A program made the position numbers and the translations under genes. This document shows, in pieces, positions 51,901 through 63,270 of a stretch of 64,000 nucleotides of DNA. The notes under the pieces are model-generated. The model searched no databases, had not been told where the DNA came from, and saw only the letters and a list, made by a program, of their open reading frames with translations. Origin of the DNA: Trichomonas vaginalis G3 (lineage: Eukaryota > Parabasalia > Trichomonadida > Trichomonadidae); the NCBI RefSeq assembly GCF_026262505.1, contig NC_067205.1, forward strand, positions 23,841,585-23,905,584, written 5' to 3'. Within the stretch, counting starts at the first letter, position 1. Each line of letters opens with the position of its first letter.

Positions 51901-52399
51901 TAGGGATGCGTTAAACACGCCATTTGACCGGGCGTACATTTTTTTGTTCGCCCAAAAATTTCGCCATTTGAGAAATTCAAAAATTAAAAATAAAATTTTA
52001 ATCTTGATTTTTTTATTTTCGTGATTTTTTTGAAACTTACATAAGCGATGAAATACTTTTTTTAAGTAATCGTTTATTATATATAAATATATCTTAATAA
52101 ATTTAATTCCTTAAGGTAGAGCGTGTTCAAATTTAAAATCTCATACAATATTTTCTTAATGGCGTATTTTTCTGAGGTCGCCCAAATAAAGGCGAATTCA
52201 AAATTGAGAACTCCAAGGCGTATGGCGAGTATTCAAAAAGTACGCCACTTACAAAATATTGAATGTGGATTATCAATTTTTTGGCGTTTTCAATTTCAAA
52301 TTTTGATATTTATGTTTATTTTATTTAGTATAATGCTAAGAATTAAAATATAAAATTCATAGAATTTTTTCTTTGAAAATATTTTACATTTTTATTAGA

Positions 52400-54040
52400 C
52401 CACTCCTAGACTAGTCATCAGGTTATCCTCAGATCATCCTCAGACTACTCCTTATCAGATTACTCATCATCCTCAGACTACTCCTTAGACCCCTCCTCAT
52501 CAGACTACTCCTCAGATCTTCCTCATAAGACTCCTCCTCAGATCTTCCTCCTGAGACTACTCTTCAGACTACTCCTTAGAGTCCTCCTCATCAGACTAGT
52601 CCTGAGACTAGTCCTCAGACTACTCCTGAAACTACTCCTCAGATTATCCTCAAACTACTCCTCGGTCTAATCCTCAGACTCCTCCTCAGATTATGCTCAG
52701 ATTATCTTCAAACTCCTCAGATTATCCTCAGACTACTCCTCAGACTACTCCTCAAACTACTCCTCAGACTACTCCTCGGTCTAATCCTCAGACTCCTCCT
52801 CAGATTATCCTCAAACTCCTCCTCAGACTACTCCTCAAACTCCTCAAACTACTCCTCAAACTCCTCAGATTATCCTCAAACTCCTCCTCAGATTATCCTC
52901 AAACTCCTCAGATTATCCTCAAACTCCTCCTCAGATTATTCTCAAACTCCTCCTCAGATTATCCTCAAACCCCTCCTCAGATTATCCTCAAACTCCTCCT
53001 CAGATTATCCTCAAACTCCTCCTCAGATTATCCTCAAACTCCTCAGACTACTCCTCAAACTCCTCAGATTATCCTCAAACTCCTCAGACTACTCCTCAAA
53101 CTCCTCAAATTATCCTCAGATAACTCCTGAAACTACTTCTCAGACAACTCCTCAGATTATCATCAAACTCCTCAGATTATCATCAAACTCCTCCTCAGAT
53201 TATCCTCAAACTCCTCCTCAGATTATCCTCAAACTCCTCAGATTATCCTCAAACTCCTCCTCAGATTATCCTCAAACTCCTCCTCAGATTATCCTCAGAC
53301 TCCTCCTCAGACTACTCCTCAAACTCCTCAGACTACTCCTCAAACTCCTCAGATTATCCTCAAACTCCTCAAATTATCCTCAGACTACTCCTCAAACTCC
53401 TCAGACTACTCCTCAAACTCCTCAGACTACTCCTCAAACTCCTCAGATTATCCTCAAACTCCTCAGACTACTCCTCAAACTCCTCAAATTATCCTCAGAT
53501 AACTCCTGAAACTACTTCTCAGACAACTCCTCAGATTATCCTCAAACTCCTCAGACTACTCCTCAAACTCCTCAGATTATCATCAAACTCCTCCTCAGAT
53601 TATCCTCAAACTCCTCCTCAAACTCCTCAAACTCCTCCTCAGACTACTCCTCAAACTCCTCAGACTACTCCTCAAACTCCTCAGATTATCCTCAAACTCC
53701 TCAGACTACTCCTCAAACTCCTCAAATTATCCTCAGATAACTCCTGAAACTACTTCTCAGACAACTCCTCAGATTATCCTCAGACTCCTCCTCAAACTCC
53801 TCAAACTCCTCCTCAGATTATCCTCAGACTCCTCCTCAGACTACTCCTCAAACTCCTCAGACTACTCCTCAAACTCCTCAGATTATCCTCAAACTCCTCA
53901 GACTACTCCTCAAACTCCTCAAATTATCCTCAGATAACTCCTGAAACTACTTCTCAGACAACTCCTCAGATTATCATCAAACTCCTCAAACTACTCCTCG
54001 GTCTAATCCTCAGACTCCTCCTCAGATTATCCTCAGATTA
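52400..54040 (+). repeat. CTC-rich satellite inside the hAT-like element
   Basis: About 1.6 kb of degenerate tandem units based on CTCAGATTATC, CTCAAACTC and CTCAGACTACTC, almost free of G apart from CAG. A longer block (containing AGATAACTCCTGAAACTAC) recurs near 53,115, 53,491, 53,732 and 53,934, showing higher-order amplification. The left 300 bases are more diverged. ORFs through it (for example 52,693-53,130) are repeat artefacts. Confidence 0.9.
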
Positions 54041-54134
54041 TCACTTTACATATATATCGATAACTAAATAATTACTTATTATACTTTCTTTATTTTTTTT
54101 TAATTTTAAAATAATATTAATATATCTTTCTACG

Positions 54135-54240
54135 TTTAATGATGAAAAGAGAAAGAGGAGTAAAAAGAGGAAAGAGAAAAGAAAGAGAGAGAGAGGAAAA
54201 AAAAGAGAAAGAAAGAAAGAAAGAAAGAAGAAAAAAGGAC
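54135..54240 (+). repeat. purine-rich GA tract
   Basis: About 100 bases of almost pure A/G on the plus strand (GAAAGAGAGAGAGAGG and relatives) between the satellite and the right subterminal zone of the hAT-like element. Such tracts can form triplex DNA. Repeat ORFs on both strands here are not genes. Confidence 0.8.
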
Positions 54241-54366
54241 GGCGATAATTTTGTATTGTTTTGTTATTCGGCCGAATGGCGGGTACGAAGTAGCCGCCAT
54301 TCGGCCCCAAAAATGGCGTATTATTCTATTTTTAAACGGTCATAGCGTAAAACCGTCGCATCCCTA

Positions 54367-54374
54367 CTACACCA
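54367..54374 (+). repeat. right target site duplication of the hAT-like element
   Basis: CTACACCA, identical to 51,893-51,900. Confidence 0.9.
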
Positions 54375-55387
54375 TTCGGAAGACTAGGTAACGGAGAAAT
54401 AAGAATTTCTAACTATTGCTCAGATGCAAATTGTGAAGATTGTGCTCAAAACAAAAACTATTGTTCTCATTGTAAAGAAGGTTACGGCGTGAATTCTAAA
54501 GGTACTTGCCAAGAGAATTTAAATTGCAATGGTGTCATTCAAGATGAAGTTTGCAAAGATCAGTGTGATTCTGGATATTATGAAGATGAGAATAAAAATT
54601 GCATCAAATGTGATCAAGTCATGCAAGGGAATTTATGTCAAGCGGAATGTAACAGTGGATATTATGAAGATGGGAATAAAATATGCCTCAAATGTGATCA
54701 AGTCATGCAAGGGAAATCCTGTCAAGAAAAATGTGATTTAACATACTATTCAGACCAAAAAAATATATGTCAGAAATGTCCAGAGCACTGTGATATTTGT
54801 TCAAATCAATCTACATGTACAAAATGTTCAATTAATTATGTCTTGCAAGGAGATTCATGTGAAACCAAATGTGATGATCATTGGTTCAATTCTTCAAATG
54901 TATGTTCAAAATGTTCTTCAAATTGTTCCAAATGTGAAGGAATGGCAAATAATTGCACTTCATGCAATGGAGATCTCGTACTTCAAGGATCAGTTTGCAA
55001 AGAGAACTGTGATAGTCATTACTTTAAGAATGGAAAAAGATGCGAAGAATGCGATATTAATTGCTTGGAATGCAATGGCAAAGGTATAAACAATTGCACA
55101 AAATGCAATAATGATACATTCTTAGAAAATCAAAATTGTAAAACTTCCTGTAGCAATAGTAAATATGGAAATATCACAACCAATACATGTGATTCATGCC
55201 CCAATCGATGCAAAACATGTAATTCACTCTCTAATTGCACTAAATGCGTTAAAGGATTTCATTTATCATCAGGTAATTGTAACTTTTTGGCATCACAGCC
55301 ATATGATATTTATCAAATCTCTAATTTCAATAAAAAAGTGTTTAAATATCGTCATGAATAAAAATACCCGATTTAATCTTCTTCACC

Positions 55388-55389
<2 letters not shown>

Positions 55390-55434
<45 letters not shown>

Positions 55435-55530
55435 TAGTGGGGCTTCCAGGCACTTCGTGCCTTCTAGCCCATAAGAAATTTTACCCAAGAGGAGGACCGA
55501 ACCCCAGCCGACCAGCCGTTGACTTTTTTG
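55390..55530. repeat. left terminal inverted repeat of Polinton B with A-run cap
   Basis: An A-run (55,390-55,432), then GGTAGTGGGGCTTCCAGG and the perfect hairpin AGGCACTTCGTGCCT (55,448-55,462), then a GC-rich stretch up to the first iteron. It is inverse to 18,561-18,745 of A and shorter than A's arm by about 60 bases. Confidence 0.85.
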
Positions 55531-56465
55531 TCATGATTTCATCGTAAATGTTTTGTCAAGACTTCTTCGTAAATGTTTTGTCAAGACTTCTTCATCGTAA
55601 ATGTTTTGTCAAGACTTCTTCATCGTAATGAGTGTAAATGACCCAAAAATAATGTTTATGTTAGAATGTTAGATCTAACACCTTTTCTAACATGTTTTCT
55701 AACCTCATGAAAATTCATGAATTTTCATGAATTTTCATGAATTTCATCGTAAATGTTTTGTCAAGACTTCTTCGTAAATGTTTTGTCGAAACTTCTTCGT
55801 AAATGTTTTGTCATGATTTCATCGTAAATGTTTTGTCGAAACTTCTTCGTAAATGTTTTTGTCAAACTTCTTCGTAATGAGCGTAAAGGACCCAAAAATA
55901 TAATTTATGTTAGAATGTTAGATCTAACATGTTTTCTAACATGTTTTCTAACATGGTCTAAAACTCTTGAATTTTCATGAATTTTCATGATTTCATCGTA
56001 AATGTTTCGACAAAACATAGACAATAAAGTTTTGACAAAACATAGACAAGAAAGTTTTGACAAAACATAGACAAGAAAGTTCATGAGAAATTAGACAAGA
56101 AAGTCTTGACAAAACATAGACAAGAAAGTCTTGACAAAACATTTACGAAGAAGTCTTGACAAAGTCTCAACAAAGTCTTTACGATGAAGTTTGACAAAAC
56201 ATAGACAAGAAAGTTTTGACAAAACATTTACGAAGAAGTCTTGACAAAACATGTACGAAGAAGAAGTTTCGACAAAACATATACGATGAAATCATGAAAA
56301 TTCAAGAGTTTTAGACCATGTTAGAAAACATGTTAGAAAACATGTTAGATCTAACATTCTAACATAAACATTATTTTTTGGTCCTTTACACTCATTACGA
56401 TGAAGTCTTGACAAAACATTTACGAAGAAGTCTTGACAAAACATTTACGATGAAATCATGACAAG
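55531..56465. repeat. left subterminal iteron and palindrome zone of Polinton B
   Basis: Copies of the iteron (complement of TTTACGAAGAAGTCTTGACA and variants) up to about 55,870, a second iteron type with ACATAGACAAGAAAGT (56,000-56,220), and palindromic blocks at about 55,660, 55,915 and 56,335 centred on TGTTAGATCTAACA. Non-coding. It mirrors 17,800-18,560 of A. Confidence 0.85.
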
Positions 56466-56510
56466 ATAGAATATGAGAGAGGTCCTATAAACTGGAGAAA
56501 GTGTCATATA
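56466..56510 (+). repeat. copy of the methyltransferase 3' part beside the left terminus
   Basis: About 40 bases match, in the same inward orientation, the 3' part of the adenine methyltransferase gene of A (16,975-17,020; it reads YERGPINWRKCH). This places methyltransferase sequence next to both ends of the family, implying a formerly longer terminal inverted repeat or exchange between ends. Confidence 0.8.
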
Positions 56511-56546
56511 AACATCTGTCAAAAACCGTTTTTTACTTCACTTAAA

Positions 56547-57250
56547 ATGCCACGTAAGCTACGTAAGAATATACGTAAGAGGAAGGGAGCATTGAAACAT
56601 CCAAAAGTAAGACTAACACCACAACAACAGTTGCAACAACAAATGCTGAATGACCCCACTATGTTGCAACAAATGTCAAGCAACCCTATGCTTTTAAACC
56701 GAGTTATTGGTGCACAGAGTGGAGGTTTAAGAGCGGCACTTTTAGCGAAAATGGGCAGGCTATGGTGGAGCTGCAGACGGAACAGCTTATAACCCTCAAA
56801 GTCAAATGAATTTTGAGTTCACTCAAAAATCAAATAACAGATGTCAAAAAGTCAAACATAGACATACAGAAACAAATAAGTGAAAACGAAAAGAAACTAG
56901 AATATGACAGACACACAAGAAACTCAATGAGTTAAACGTAGAGAAAAAGAAGAAAGAAGAACAACTGAAAGAACTAAGTACAGAGGAATATGCGAAAAAA
57001 GTGTCAGAAAAAGCAGCAGAAGTAGCAAAAATGGAACAAGATGTTTATAAATTTGAAAAACCATACTACTCAATATAAAGTACTGAAAGATGAAGAGATA
57101 AAACAAAAAGCCCTGAAGACATATATGGATAGCGATGAGTATAAAAAAGAAGTTGAAGCAAATGTAAAGCAGAAAAACTTTTACAAGTTGCAAAACCAAC
57201 CGTACAGTATGAAAACTTAGCACAAGAAAGTAAAAATAACGACGCAGCCA
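56547..57250 (+). pseudogene. basic Gln/Met-rich protein (broken)
   Basis: The first ORF (56,547-56,792) starts MPRKLRKNIRKRKGALKHPK, then is Gln/Met-rich (TPQQQLQQQMLNDP). The following stretch reads a charged, coiled-coil-like protein (EKKKKEEQLKELSTEEYAK-like) in changing frames. The basic start suggests a DNA-condensing core protein, by composition only. It is broken, a few breaks. It is the first gene after the left subterminal zone. Confidence 0.45.
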
Positions 57251-58566
57251 TGCAAAAGGCAATGAAAAGCGCAGAATATATAAAAGCTAATAATGACTGG
57301 TTAGATGCCCAAGCCAACGCTAAAGCAGCCCAGCTTATAGGGTCAATAAGGACAAAAATACAAGCGGATGAAGACAGTTCAAATGAAGCTTTAACAAATG
57401 CTGACTTTAAGAACGCCTTCGAAGCTCTTCATAGTAAGGTGAAACTAGTGAACGACTTCTCATCTGGAAAGAAACTGAAGTCTGAAGGTTTCGACAAAGA
57501 GTTAAGAGAAGTAGCACAAAATATGACGAAAATAACAGATGCAGCAACGAGACAGGCAGTTCAAAGTGCCTATGACGCCGTTAGAGCAACTGTTGTGGAA
57601 AGTCAAGAAAAAGAGTTACAACAGACCAAAACAGACCTAGTAAATGCTTTCTTAAAAACGAAAAGTCAGGTAGGACATTATGCTGCAGATGGAACATATG
57701 TGCCAGCTGGTGGAACTTATATACCAGCTGGTGGAACTTATATACTAGCTAGTGGAACTTATATACCACCAAACCCTCCAAGAGAAGCACCTGCACCAGG
57801 ACTACCTAAAACATTTACATCGTCACATGGACACAGACACAAGCATGCACCAAAACCAACACAACAACCAACAGTTCAAAATCCAGCACAACAACAACCA
57901 GCACAACAACCACCTCCACAACCAGCACAGCAACCGACAGTTCAAAACCCTGCACAACAACAACCACAAACAGAGCAAGGACATAAAAGAAGTAGAGAAC
58001 AAGGAAACCAAGAATTCTTAAAAATGCTTAAAGAAGAGTGTGGTTTCCCAGATACTGTTGACTTTAGTGACAGATATAAAGAAGCTATTAGAAAGTTCAA
58101 GGATGGAAATACTGACCCGAACCTATTTAGCTTTATGACTCAGCACCAAATGGGATATAATTTCAAACCTGGAAAATACAAGCTCGCTAAGAGATATGAT
58201 TTAATAGCATATCATCCAAATGACATGAACGAATTTACTCCGAGATATTTGATGTCAGAGCTAAATGACAATTCAACTTTCGTCATGAAACGCGTAAAAA
58301 ATAGAGACGGAACGAAAGAACAAAGGCTTATGAATGCGGATGACGTAGATAGGGAAATTGTTGAAAACGGTCTCGGAATATATGAAATGCCAGCAGATGA
58401 GGTACAAGAAACTCCACAGGAAGAAATAGTTCAGATACAACCAGACATGGAAGAAATAGTTCAGCAACAACAGCTAGAAGAGCCTGAAGGAAACGAACAA
58501 GTCACTCCTTTGGAAACTAACTTCACAGAACTAGATGAAGATTTGGAAACAGCCGAAAAATCTTGA
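57250..58566 (+). CDS. large Ala/Gln/Pro-rich Polinton protein, 438 aa
   Basis: An open ORF of 438 residues: an Ala/Lys-rich helical N-terminal third, short YIPAGGT repeats (three or four units near residue 155), a His/Pro/Gln-rich linker (HGHRHKHAPKPTQQPTVQNP, QQQP runs) and a folded-looking C-terminal part (DYTVDFSDRYKEA-like region, FSFMTQHQMGYNF). It may be one piece of a longer gene that reaches 59,885. Not recognised; a structural or scaffold role fits its composition and its place before the capsid. Confidence 0.5.
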   Translation: MQKAMKSAEYIKANNDWLDAQANAKAAQLIGSIRTKIQADEDSSNEALTNADFKNAFEALHSKVKLVNDFSSGKKLKSEGFDKELREVAQNMTKITDAATRQAVQSAYDAVRATVVESQEKELQQTKTDLVNAFLKTKSQVGHYAADGTYVPAGGTYIPAGGTYILASGTYIPPNPPREAPAPGLPKTFTSSHGHRHKHAPKPTQQPTVQNPAQQQPAQQPPPQPAQQPTVQNPAQQQPQTEQGHKRSREQGNQEFLKMLKEECGFPDTVDFSDRYKEAIRKFKDGNTDPNLFSFMTQHQMGYNFKPGKYKLAKRYDLIAYHPNDMNEFTPRYLMSELNDNSTFVMKRVKNRDGTKEQRLMNADDVDREIVENGLGIYEMPADEVQETPQEEIVQIQPDMEEIVQQQQLEEPEGNEQVTPLETNFTELDEDLETAEKS

Positions 58567-59885
58567 CCCTCAACAAGAGTATGCGGAGAATATGGAATAT
58601 TTCCAAGAGTCTAAAAAAAAATTCGGCTGACATAGTAGAAGAATATCGAAAAATGTTTGCCGACATACAAAAGACTCCAACACCAGATGAAAATATTCAG
58701 CATAGAATGGAAGAACTGAAAAAAAATGTACACAAATACAACAACCCTTTTTACTTACGAGCATTTAACGTTCAATCTTCGGATGAACTCGGTGAAGATA
58801 AAAGGTTAAATTTCAAGAAAACATATAGAAATGAAACATTGTTTAAAGTTCATTCAGAACCTAGCCAAGATGGAAACAAACCTACTTTTGTTTCTGCAGA
58901 CGATGGAACTACAATGAGATGGGGTCATAAAGCTAATCCTGATAGGTGGTTCATAACTTACAACCACAATTCCAAGAAGTTGTAGACGCAATGGAAGTCA
59001 ATGGTGAACCAGATATAGCTGGTATTTTAAGCGCGGCTTTAATGCCATTGAAAGATATGAAAGATGCAGATATTTTGGACCAGTATGAAATGAACATGGC
59101 TGATGGAAATATAACACCTGACGTTCTAGAACATTTATCTCAAAGAACTACACAGAACCATAGAGATGGTTATATTTGGTGAAGAGTTTAGAAAGAAAGT
59201 TAGGGAGGGAGAAGGAAGAGAACCTATTGTACATGACCTTGCAAACGAAAGTTTACAAAATGTCATAAAAACTTACTTTGCAGACAATGAACCGAGAAGG
59301 GATGAATATTTAAGAAAACTCAAATGGACAGTACAAATGAAATGTTAGTATTGAAAAACATGTTCCTTGACAAAATAAAACCAACTACAGAAATAAATGA
59401 CGAAAGACTGAAACATTGGGTAAAAGCTTTCCCATTCACAAAAGATATTGTTGGTAACATGGAAAGAAAACCAGAATGGCTACAAAAACATATATTTGGA
59501 AACGAGCTTATTCCATATGGACAAGCTCTGTTTGAAGAGCTTGAACCTGAAACTCAGGAAAGAGTCATGCAAACAATACGCGAAGACTCAAATACAAACT
59601 ATGACAAACTCTTTCTAGGATATAGGTTACCTGAGATGGGCGACCAGAGCCCAAAGGCAAAAAGGACATGGGAAATTTACAACATACTAGGTGAACATGA
59701 GGCAAAGATGCAACAACTTGAAGCAGAGGGCAAGTTACCAAAAGCGACAGCAAAGAAGAAAAGAAAGTGGTGAAAGTAGTGAAGAACAAAGTGAAAGTAG
59801 TGGCAATGAAGGAAAAAGAAGAGTTAAAAACTCAGCCAGGAAGAAAGTAAAGCTTGGTCCACGTGGGTTCTATTATGACAAATAA
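58563..59885 (+). pseudogene. continuation of the left-end gene block (broken)
   Basis: Overlapping ORFs in changing frames read a helical, charged protein (FADIQKTPTPDENIQHRMEE, then TTMRWGHKANPDRWF, LSQRTTQNHRDGY, KRTWEIYNILGEHEAKMQQL) with a very basic Ser/Lys/Glu-rich end (RKKVKLGPRGFYYDK). It probably belongs with 57,250-58,566. It is broken, about four breaks. The function is unknown. The capsid gene starts 33 bases later. Confidence 0.45.
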
Positions 59886-59917
59886 ATCCAACTATTCTAT
59901 ATTTTTACCCATATGAA

Positions 59918-61524
59918 ATGTACGCCGCTCAGAATATAACGCCAACAGTTTTGGATGCCATGAATGGAAATGTTTCCGAATGGTATAACGAATGCGACAA
60001 TGCCATTAGAAGGTCAGAAATAGTTCCTGGAACTTACGAATATACAACTGCTGTTTCTTATGGAAACGTAGGTGAGTTTGGTGAAGGTTCTTCAACAACA
60101 GTAGATATTGCTTGCGACAGGTTTCATATAATTTCTATTGACAACTCATTCTTATACGTGGAACAAGACATTGAAATAAAACCTTCTGCCAAGTTGTCTG
60201 ACAAGAAAGGTTGCAATGGAATTTTCTATGTCGGATACCAATATGCTCCAGAAGTTTTCATGGGATATAAGATATATTCTAACTCTGACTTAGTTCAAAC
60301 AGTAACATGGCAAACTATGAATGGTTCGCTTTGAGAAACTCAGTACAACCACAAGCTAGAGAAACAAACAGACCAATATGCAACTATTGAGAAATAAGAA
60401 GACTTGACCCTAACGTTCCAGGAGTTTATGTTAACCTTTCTGGTTCAGATGGAAATGCTGTCACTAAAGTAAAACTGAAACTTAGAGTTCCTTTGTCATC
60501 TTTCCTCATCTTCAGGTTTTTAAGATACTTGCCAAACTGGGCAGGAAAAATTTCTATCGAACTTACTCCAAGCAAAAATAACTTAGTCATTGCACCAACG
60601 CAAGACCCATTCACTCTTACAGACGTAAAGGGAGCAAATCAAACGTCATTCGCCGAATTTTGCAAAGATAAGGTTGACTTAGACTTTGGTTTCTCAAACC
60701 TCAACACTGAAGTAAGGTATTATTTCAATGCTGCTGGAACTGCTTGGGACCCAGTTAGGTTTACATGCGAACAGTTTGAATGCAAGAGAATAGAAAGCAG
60801 ACTTGCCGTTTATATGTTGGACCCAGATATTTCAAATGCTTTAGCTGCCAAATATATTGCAGTTCCGCTTATGTTCCCTATACACCAAATATCTGTCAAA
60901 GACTTTGCAGGTGAAGTTGGAAACCAAAGTGCTGACCCAGGTGCAAGAACAGATATTGCTTTAACAACTGCAATGAAACACGCAGATACTATGTTTGTAC
61001 TGTTCAGACGAACTATAAATGACTATTCTTGTTTCTACAACCCTGGTATTAAATATCATATAAACATAGATGGCAAATATTATCCAAGAGAAGAATATTC
61101 TACAGTTGAGGATATGAGGTCATACAACTTGACATTAGATGCTATGAACTTTAACAACAACTTCACAACAACCATTAACCCTGAAATGCAAAGTTCTATT
61201 ATGCCATATGTGAAAGTATGGACTCATACAGGAGCTCAAAAAACTCAATATACAAATGGAGACCGTTCAAACTTTTGGCTTGGCATTCCATTTGCTGACT
61301 CAGAAGACTTTATGGGTGGTATTTCAACTGTTGGTACAGTTCAAATACAATATACTGGTGACAGAGACGGTCCAGATGAATTGAAAGCAAAGAAGTTTAC
61401 AAAACCAATAGCACTTTTCACGGAAGATGCTCTTTTGAAGATTCGTTCGATGAAACCTGCTGGGGCTCCTCAGATTGGCATAACGACAGCTTCCATCGAG
61501 CAGATTTTGGCAGCAGGTCAGTAA
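59918..61524 (+). pseudogene. Polinton B major capsid protein (broken)
   Basis: Starts MYAAQNITPTVLDAMNG; about 530 residues in total across two long ORFs (59,918-60,334 and 60,493-61,524). Strand-rich, with NxSFLYVEQDIEIKPSAKL near the start and SIEQILAAGQ at the end. Length, place and association with ATPase and minor capsid fit the double jelly-roll capsid protein. It is broken, one or two breaks. Copy A (1-1,509) is closely alike. Confidence 0.7.
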
Positions 61525-61589
61525 GTTGTTCTTGAACTGACTTCTCTCCGTCAAATATTGACAGTACGCAGTTTTGACATAAAATTGTA

Positions 61590-61835
61590 TTATAAACTTA
61601 CTTTAGAAATATCTGTAAGTTTTGAAGTTATATTTTTGTCTGCTTCAAGAACTTTCACCATTTCAGTTATACCAACTTTCTTTGCTTTATGAAAATATTT
61701 TGGTTCAGCAAAGACTGCTATTCTATAACATTTACCATTGTTTGTATAAAGAACTATTCTGTCAATGTATTTGTATTGTTTGTGTGTGTAAACTTTGTTC
61801 TGCTTCAATTCGAAGAGATACTCGAATACGTCCAT
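61590..61835 (-). CDS. small conserved family 1 protein, 81 aa
   Basis: The same gene as 1,589-1,822 in copy A, here open to a slightly longer C-terminus (ITSKLTDISKVSL). It is Lys/Tyr-rich and has no recognised motif. It is convergent with the capsid gene and divergent from the CCG gene, whose start lies 18 bases away. Confidence 0.5.
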   Translation of the reverse strand: MDVFEYLFELKQNKVYTHKQYKYIDRIVLYTNNGKCYRIAVFAEPKYFHKAKKVGITEMVKVLEADKNITSKLTDISKVSL

Positions 61836-61853
61836 CTTTTTATTCTAAGTAAA

Positions 61854-62420
61854 ATGTCATTTCCGAAAAATAGAAGCGTAAGTGTTTCAAAAGGTTTAAT
61901 GGCGGTGGCAGATGTGAAGTTAAATTCACCAACTCAAACAAACAGTCAAAGTGTTATTGTCAATGTCAAAGACAGAGATGTTGAAGTGGGGAAACCATAC
62001 GAAGACGAAGATGGTATAGCAATTGTTCCTGTAAAAAAGAACAACCAACATATCCTGAAGTTAGCAGAGACTTAAGTTCTGTTGCAGATATTCGAAACGA
62101 CTACCAACAACTTAAAGACAAACTTAAAACTCAGGAGAAGATTTGTCAAGCTTTAGGTCTAATGTTAAACTTGGTCGAACACAACCCTGTAAAAGTGAAC
62201 TCATATGTCATCGCACCTCATGAAATTTTGAAAGAACTATTGAAACTTTTGACAGAGGCAGACGATATAAACATCAAAGAAATAGAACCCGACATTGCTT
62301 GCTGTGGTGTTTCATATAATGTCATTGACAAGATATACGTTATGAAAGGAGGTGAAACGTTGAACTTAAAGTATAGTTTCCCAGACGTCATAAAAAATAT
62401 TTGACGACCACAACATTTCA
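61854..62420 (+). pseudogene. CCG-motif Polinton protein (copy B, broken)
   Basis: A counterpart of 1,841-2,408 in A and of 35,106-35,762 in C. Conserved words are VNSYVIAPHEIL, EADDINIKEIEPDIACCG, IDKIYVMKGGETLNLKYS. It is broken, about two breaks. It lies between the capsid and minor capsid genes; a structural role is inferred from context only. Confidence 0.5.
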
Positions 62421-62442
62421 TTAAAATTTATTTGCTAAGTAA

Positions 62443-63240
62443 ATGGCAGAAGACATAGTGGTTTATACTATTACGACTAAAAACCCTGAGTCATATAATT
62501 CTATAACAACAAACTTACAAAGTCCTCAAGGACGATATTGTAAACTAACTTTAAACACAATGACGACTAAAGCTTGTTTTGCTCTTTTGACACCAGAAGA
62601 TTTTATTGTTGTGAATGGTAAAAAATACTCCTTTGAAGATACTTACTCAGATATACCACCAACAGGTTTTGTTGACTTATTTAATACTTTAAGGACGAGT
62701 GTAACATGTGCTGCAACTAGAGCAGGTTTCATTATGTTTGGATGTCCGACTGAGTTTACTATAAACAATATGAGCTATAATACAAAACTTATATCTGGTT
62801 TTTACTACCAACAGTTTCCTATAACAGGAAAAGGTGTCATACAAGGAATGTCTGTTCCATTGACTTTAAGCACACCTATTTTATATATTGTTTCAAACTT
62901 AGGTTCAAAGTGTTATTCGAATGTCGACAGAAACTACTATGACCAAAAGATACTTATGCGTATAAATAACACATTCTCTGCTGGTTTGCCTATTGTTCAT
63001 TCGAATGCAGAATTTTCAACCTTAGTGAACTCAAACACTTTGGCAAGTATAACGTTGACATTAGTTGACGCAAACTTTGTTCCTGTAAAACTTCTATGTC
63101 CTATGTATTTGTCAATGACGGCAGAAAGTTTCGAATTGGAAGATGCAACTGGTGAAAGTATTGTATTACAAGAACAACTTCAACAACAAATAGCTCAAGA
63201 ACAACAAATGCAACAAATGGAACAACAAAGTCAAGAATAA
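62443..63240 (+). CDS. Polinton B candidate minor capsid (penton-like) protein
   Basis: An open ORF of 265 residues starting MAEDIVVYTITTKNPESYNS: about 230 beta-rich residues (CFALLTPEDFIVVNG, GFYYQQFPITGKG, ILYIVSNLGSKCYS) and a Gln-rich tail. This complete copy supports the reading of the broken gene in A. Size and position suit the single jelly-roll vertex protein; the alternative is an unrelated virion protein. The next gene starts 30 bases after, behind a T-run. Confidence 0.55.
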   Translation: MAEDIVVYTITTKNPESYNSITTNLQSPQGRYCKLTLNTMTTKACFALLTPEDFIVVNGKKYSFEDTYSDIPPTGFVDLFNTLRTSVTCAATRAGFIMFGCPTEFTINNMSYNTKLISGFYYQQFPITGKGVIQGMSVPLTLSTPILYIVSNLGSKCYSNVDRNYYDQKILMRINNTFSAGLPIVHSNAEFSTLVNSNTLASITLTLVDANFVPVKLLCPMYLSMTAESFELEDATGESIVLQEQLQQQIAQEQQMQQMEQQSQE

Positions 63241-63270
63241 AAAAATAATATTTTTTTTATTTTTATAAAA

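Larger units (their letters stand above)
51901..54366 (+). mobile_element. non-autonomous hAT-like DNA transposon
   Basis: 2,466 bp with the perfect 10-base TIRs TAGGGATGCG/CGCATCCCTA and the 8-base target duplication CTACACCA. The TIR fits the hAT type (T/C-AGGG-TG). Subterminal regions are rich in GGCG/CGCC words (51,915-52,275 and 54,240-54,320), as hAT transposase sites often are. No transposase ORF is present; most of the interior is a simple satellite. It splits a host surface-protein gene in frame, and the gene frame resumes precisely after one duplication copy. Confidence 0.9.
51241..55361 (+). pseudogene. Gly-rich/Cys-rich surface protein gene split by a hAT-like element
   Basis: The first part (51,241-51,900) encodes a Gly-rich domain (YLFECYGAEGG, SVGGQGSEF, GGGGSSSIY, VAAGGSGAAG) like that of large trichomonad surface proteins. 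At its end the frame meets a transposon bounded by an 8-base duplication. After it (from 54,375) the same frame goes on with FGRLGNGEIRI, the natural end of the Gly-rich domain, and about 17 Cys-rich units (CDQVMQGNLCQAEC type) to 55,361. A membrane span expected at the C-terminus is not seen; Polinton B begins 29 bases after the stop. The split shows that the gene is inactive in this copy. Confidence 0.85.

Noticed and set aside
52693-53130. 145-codon ORF rich in SSNSSDYPQTPPQ repeats
   Set aside because: It is a by-product of the CTC satellite, which stays open in several frames, and it lies within a transposon with no other coding signal.
54041-54345. ORFs over the GA tract on both strands
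   Set aside because: Low-complexity Lys/Arg/Glu or Phe/Leu/Ser runs caused by the purine tract.
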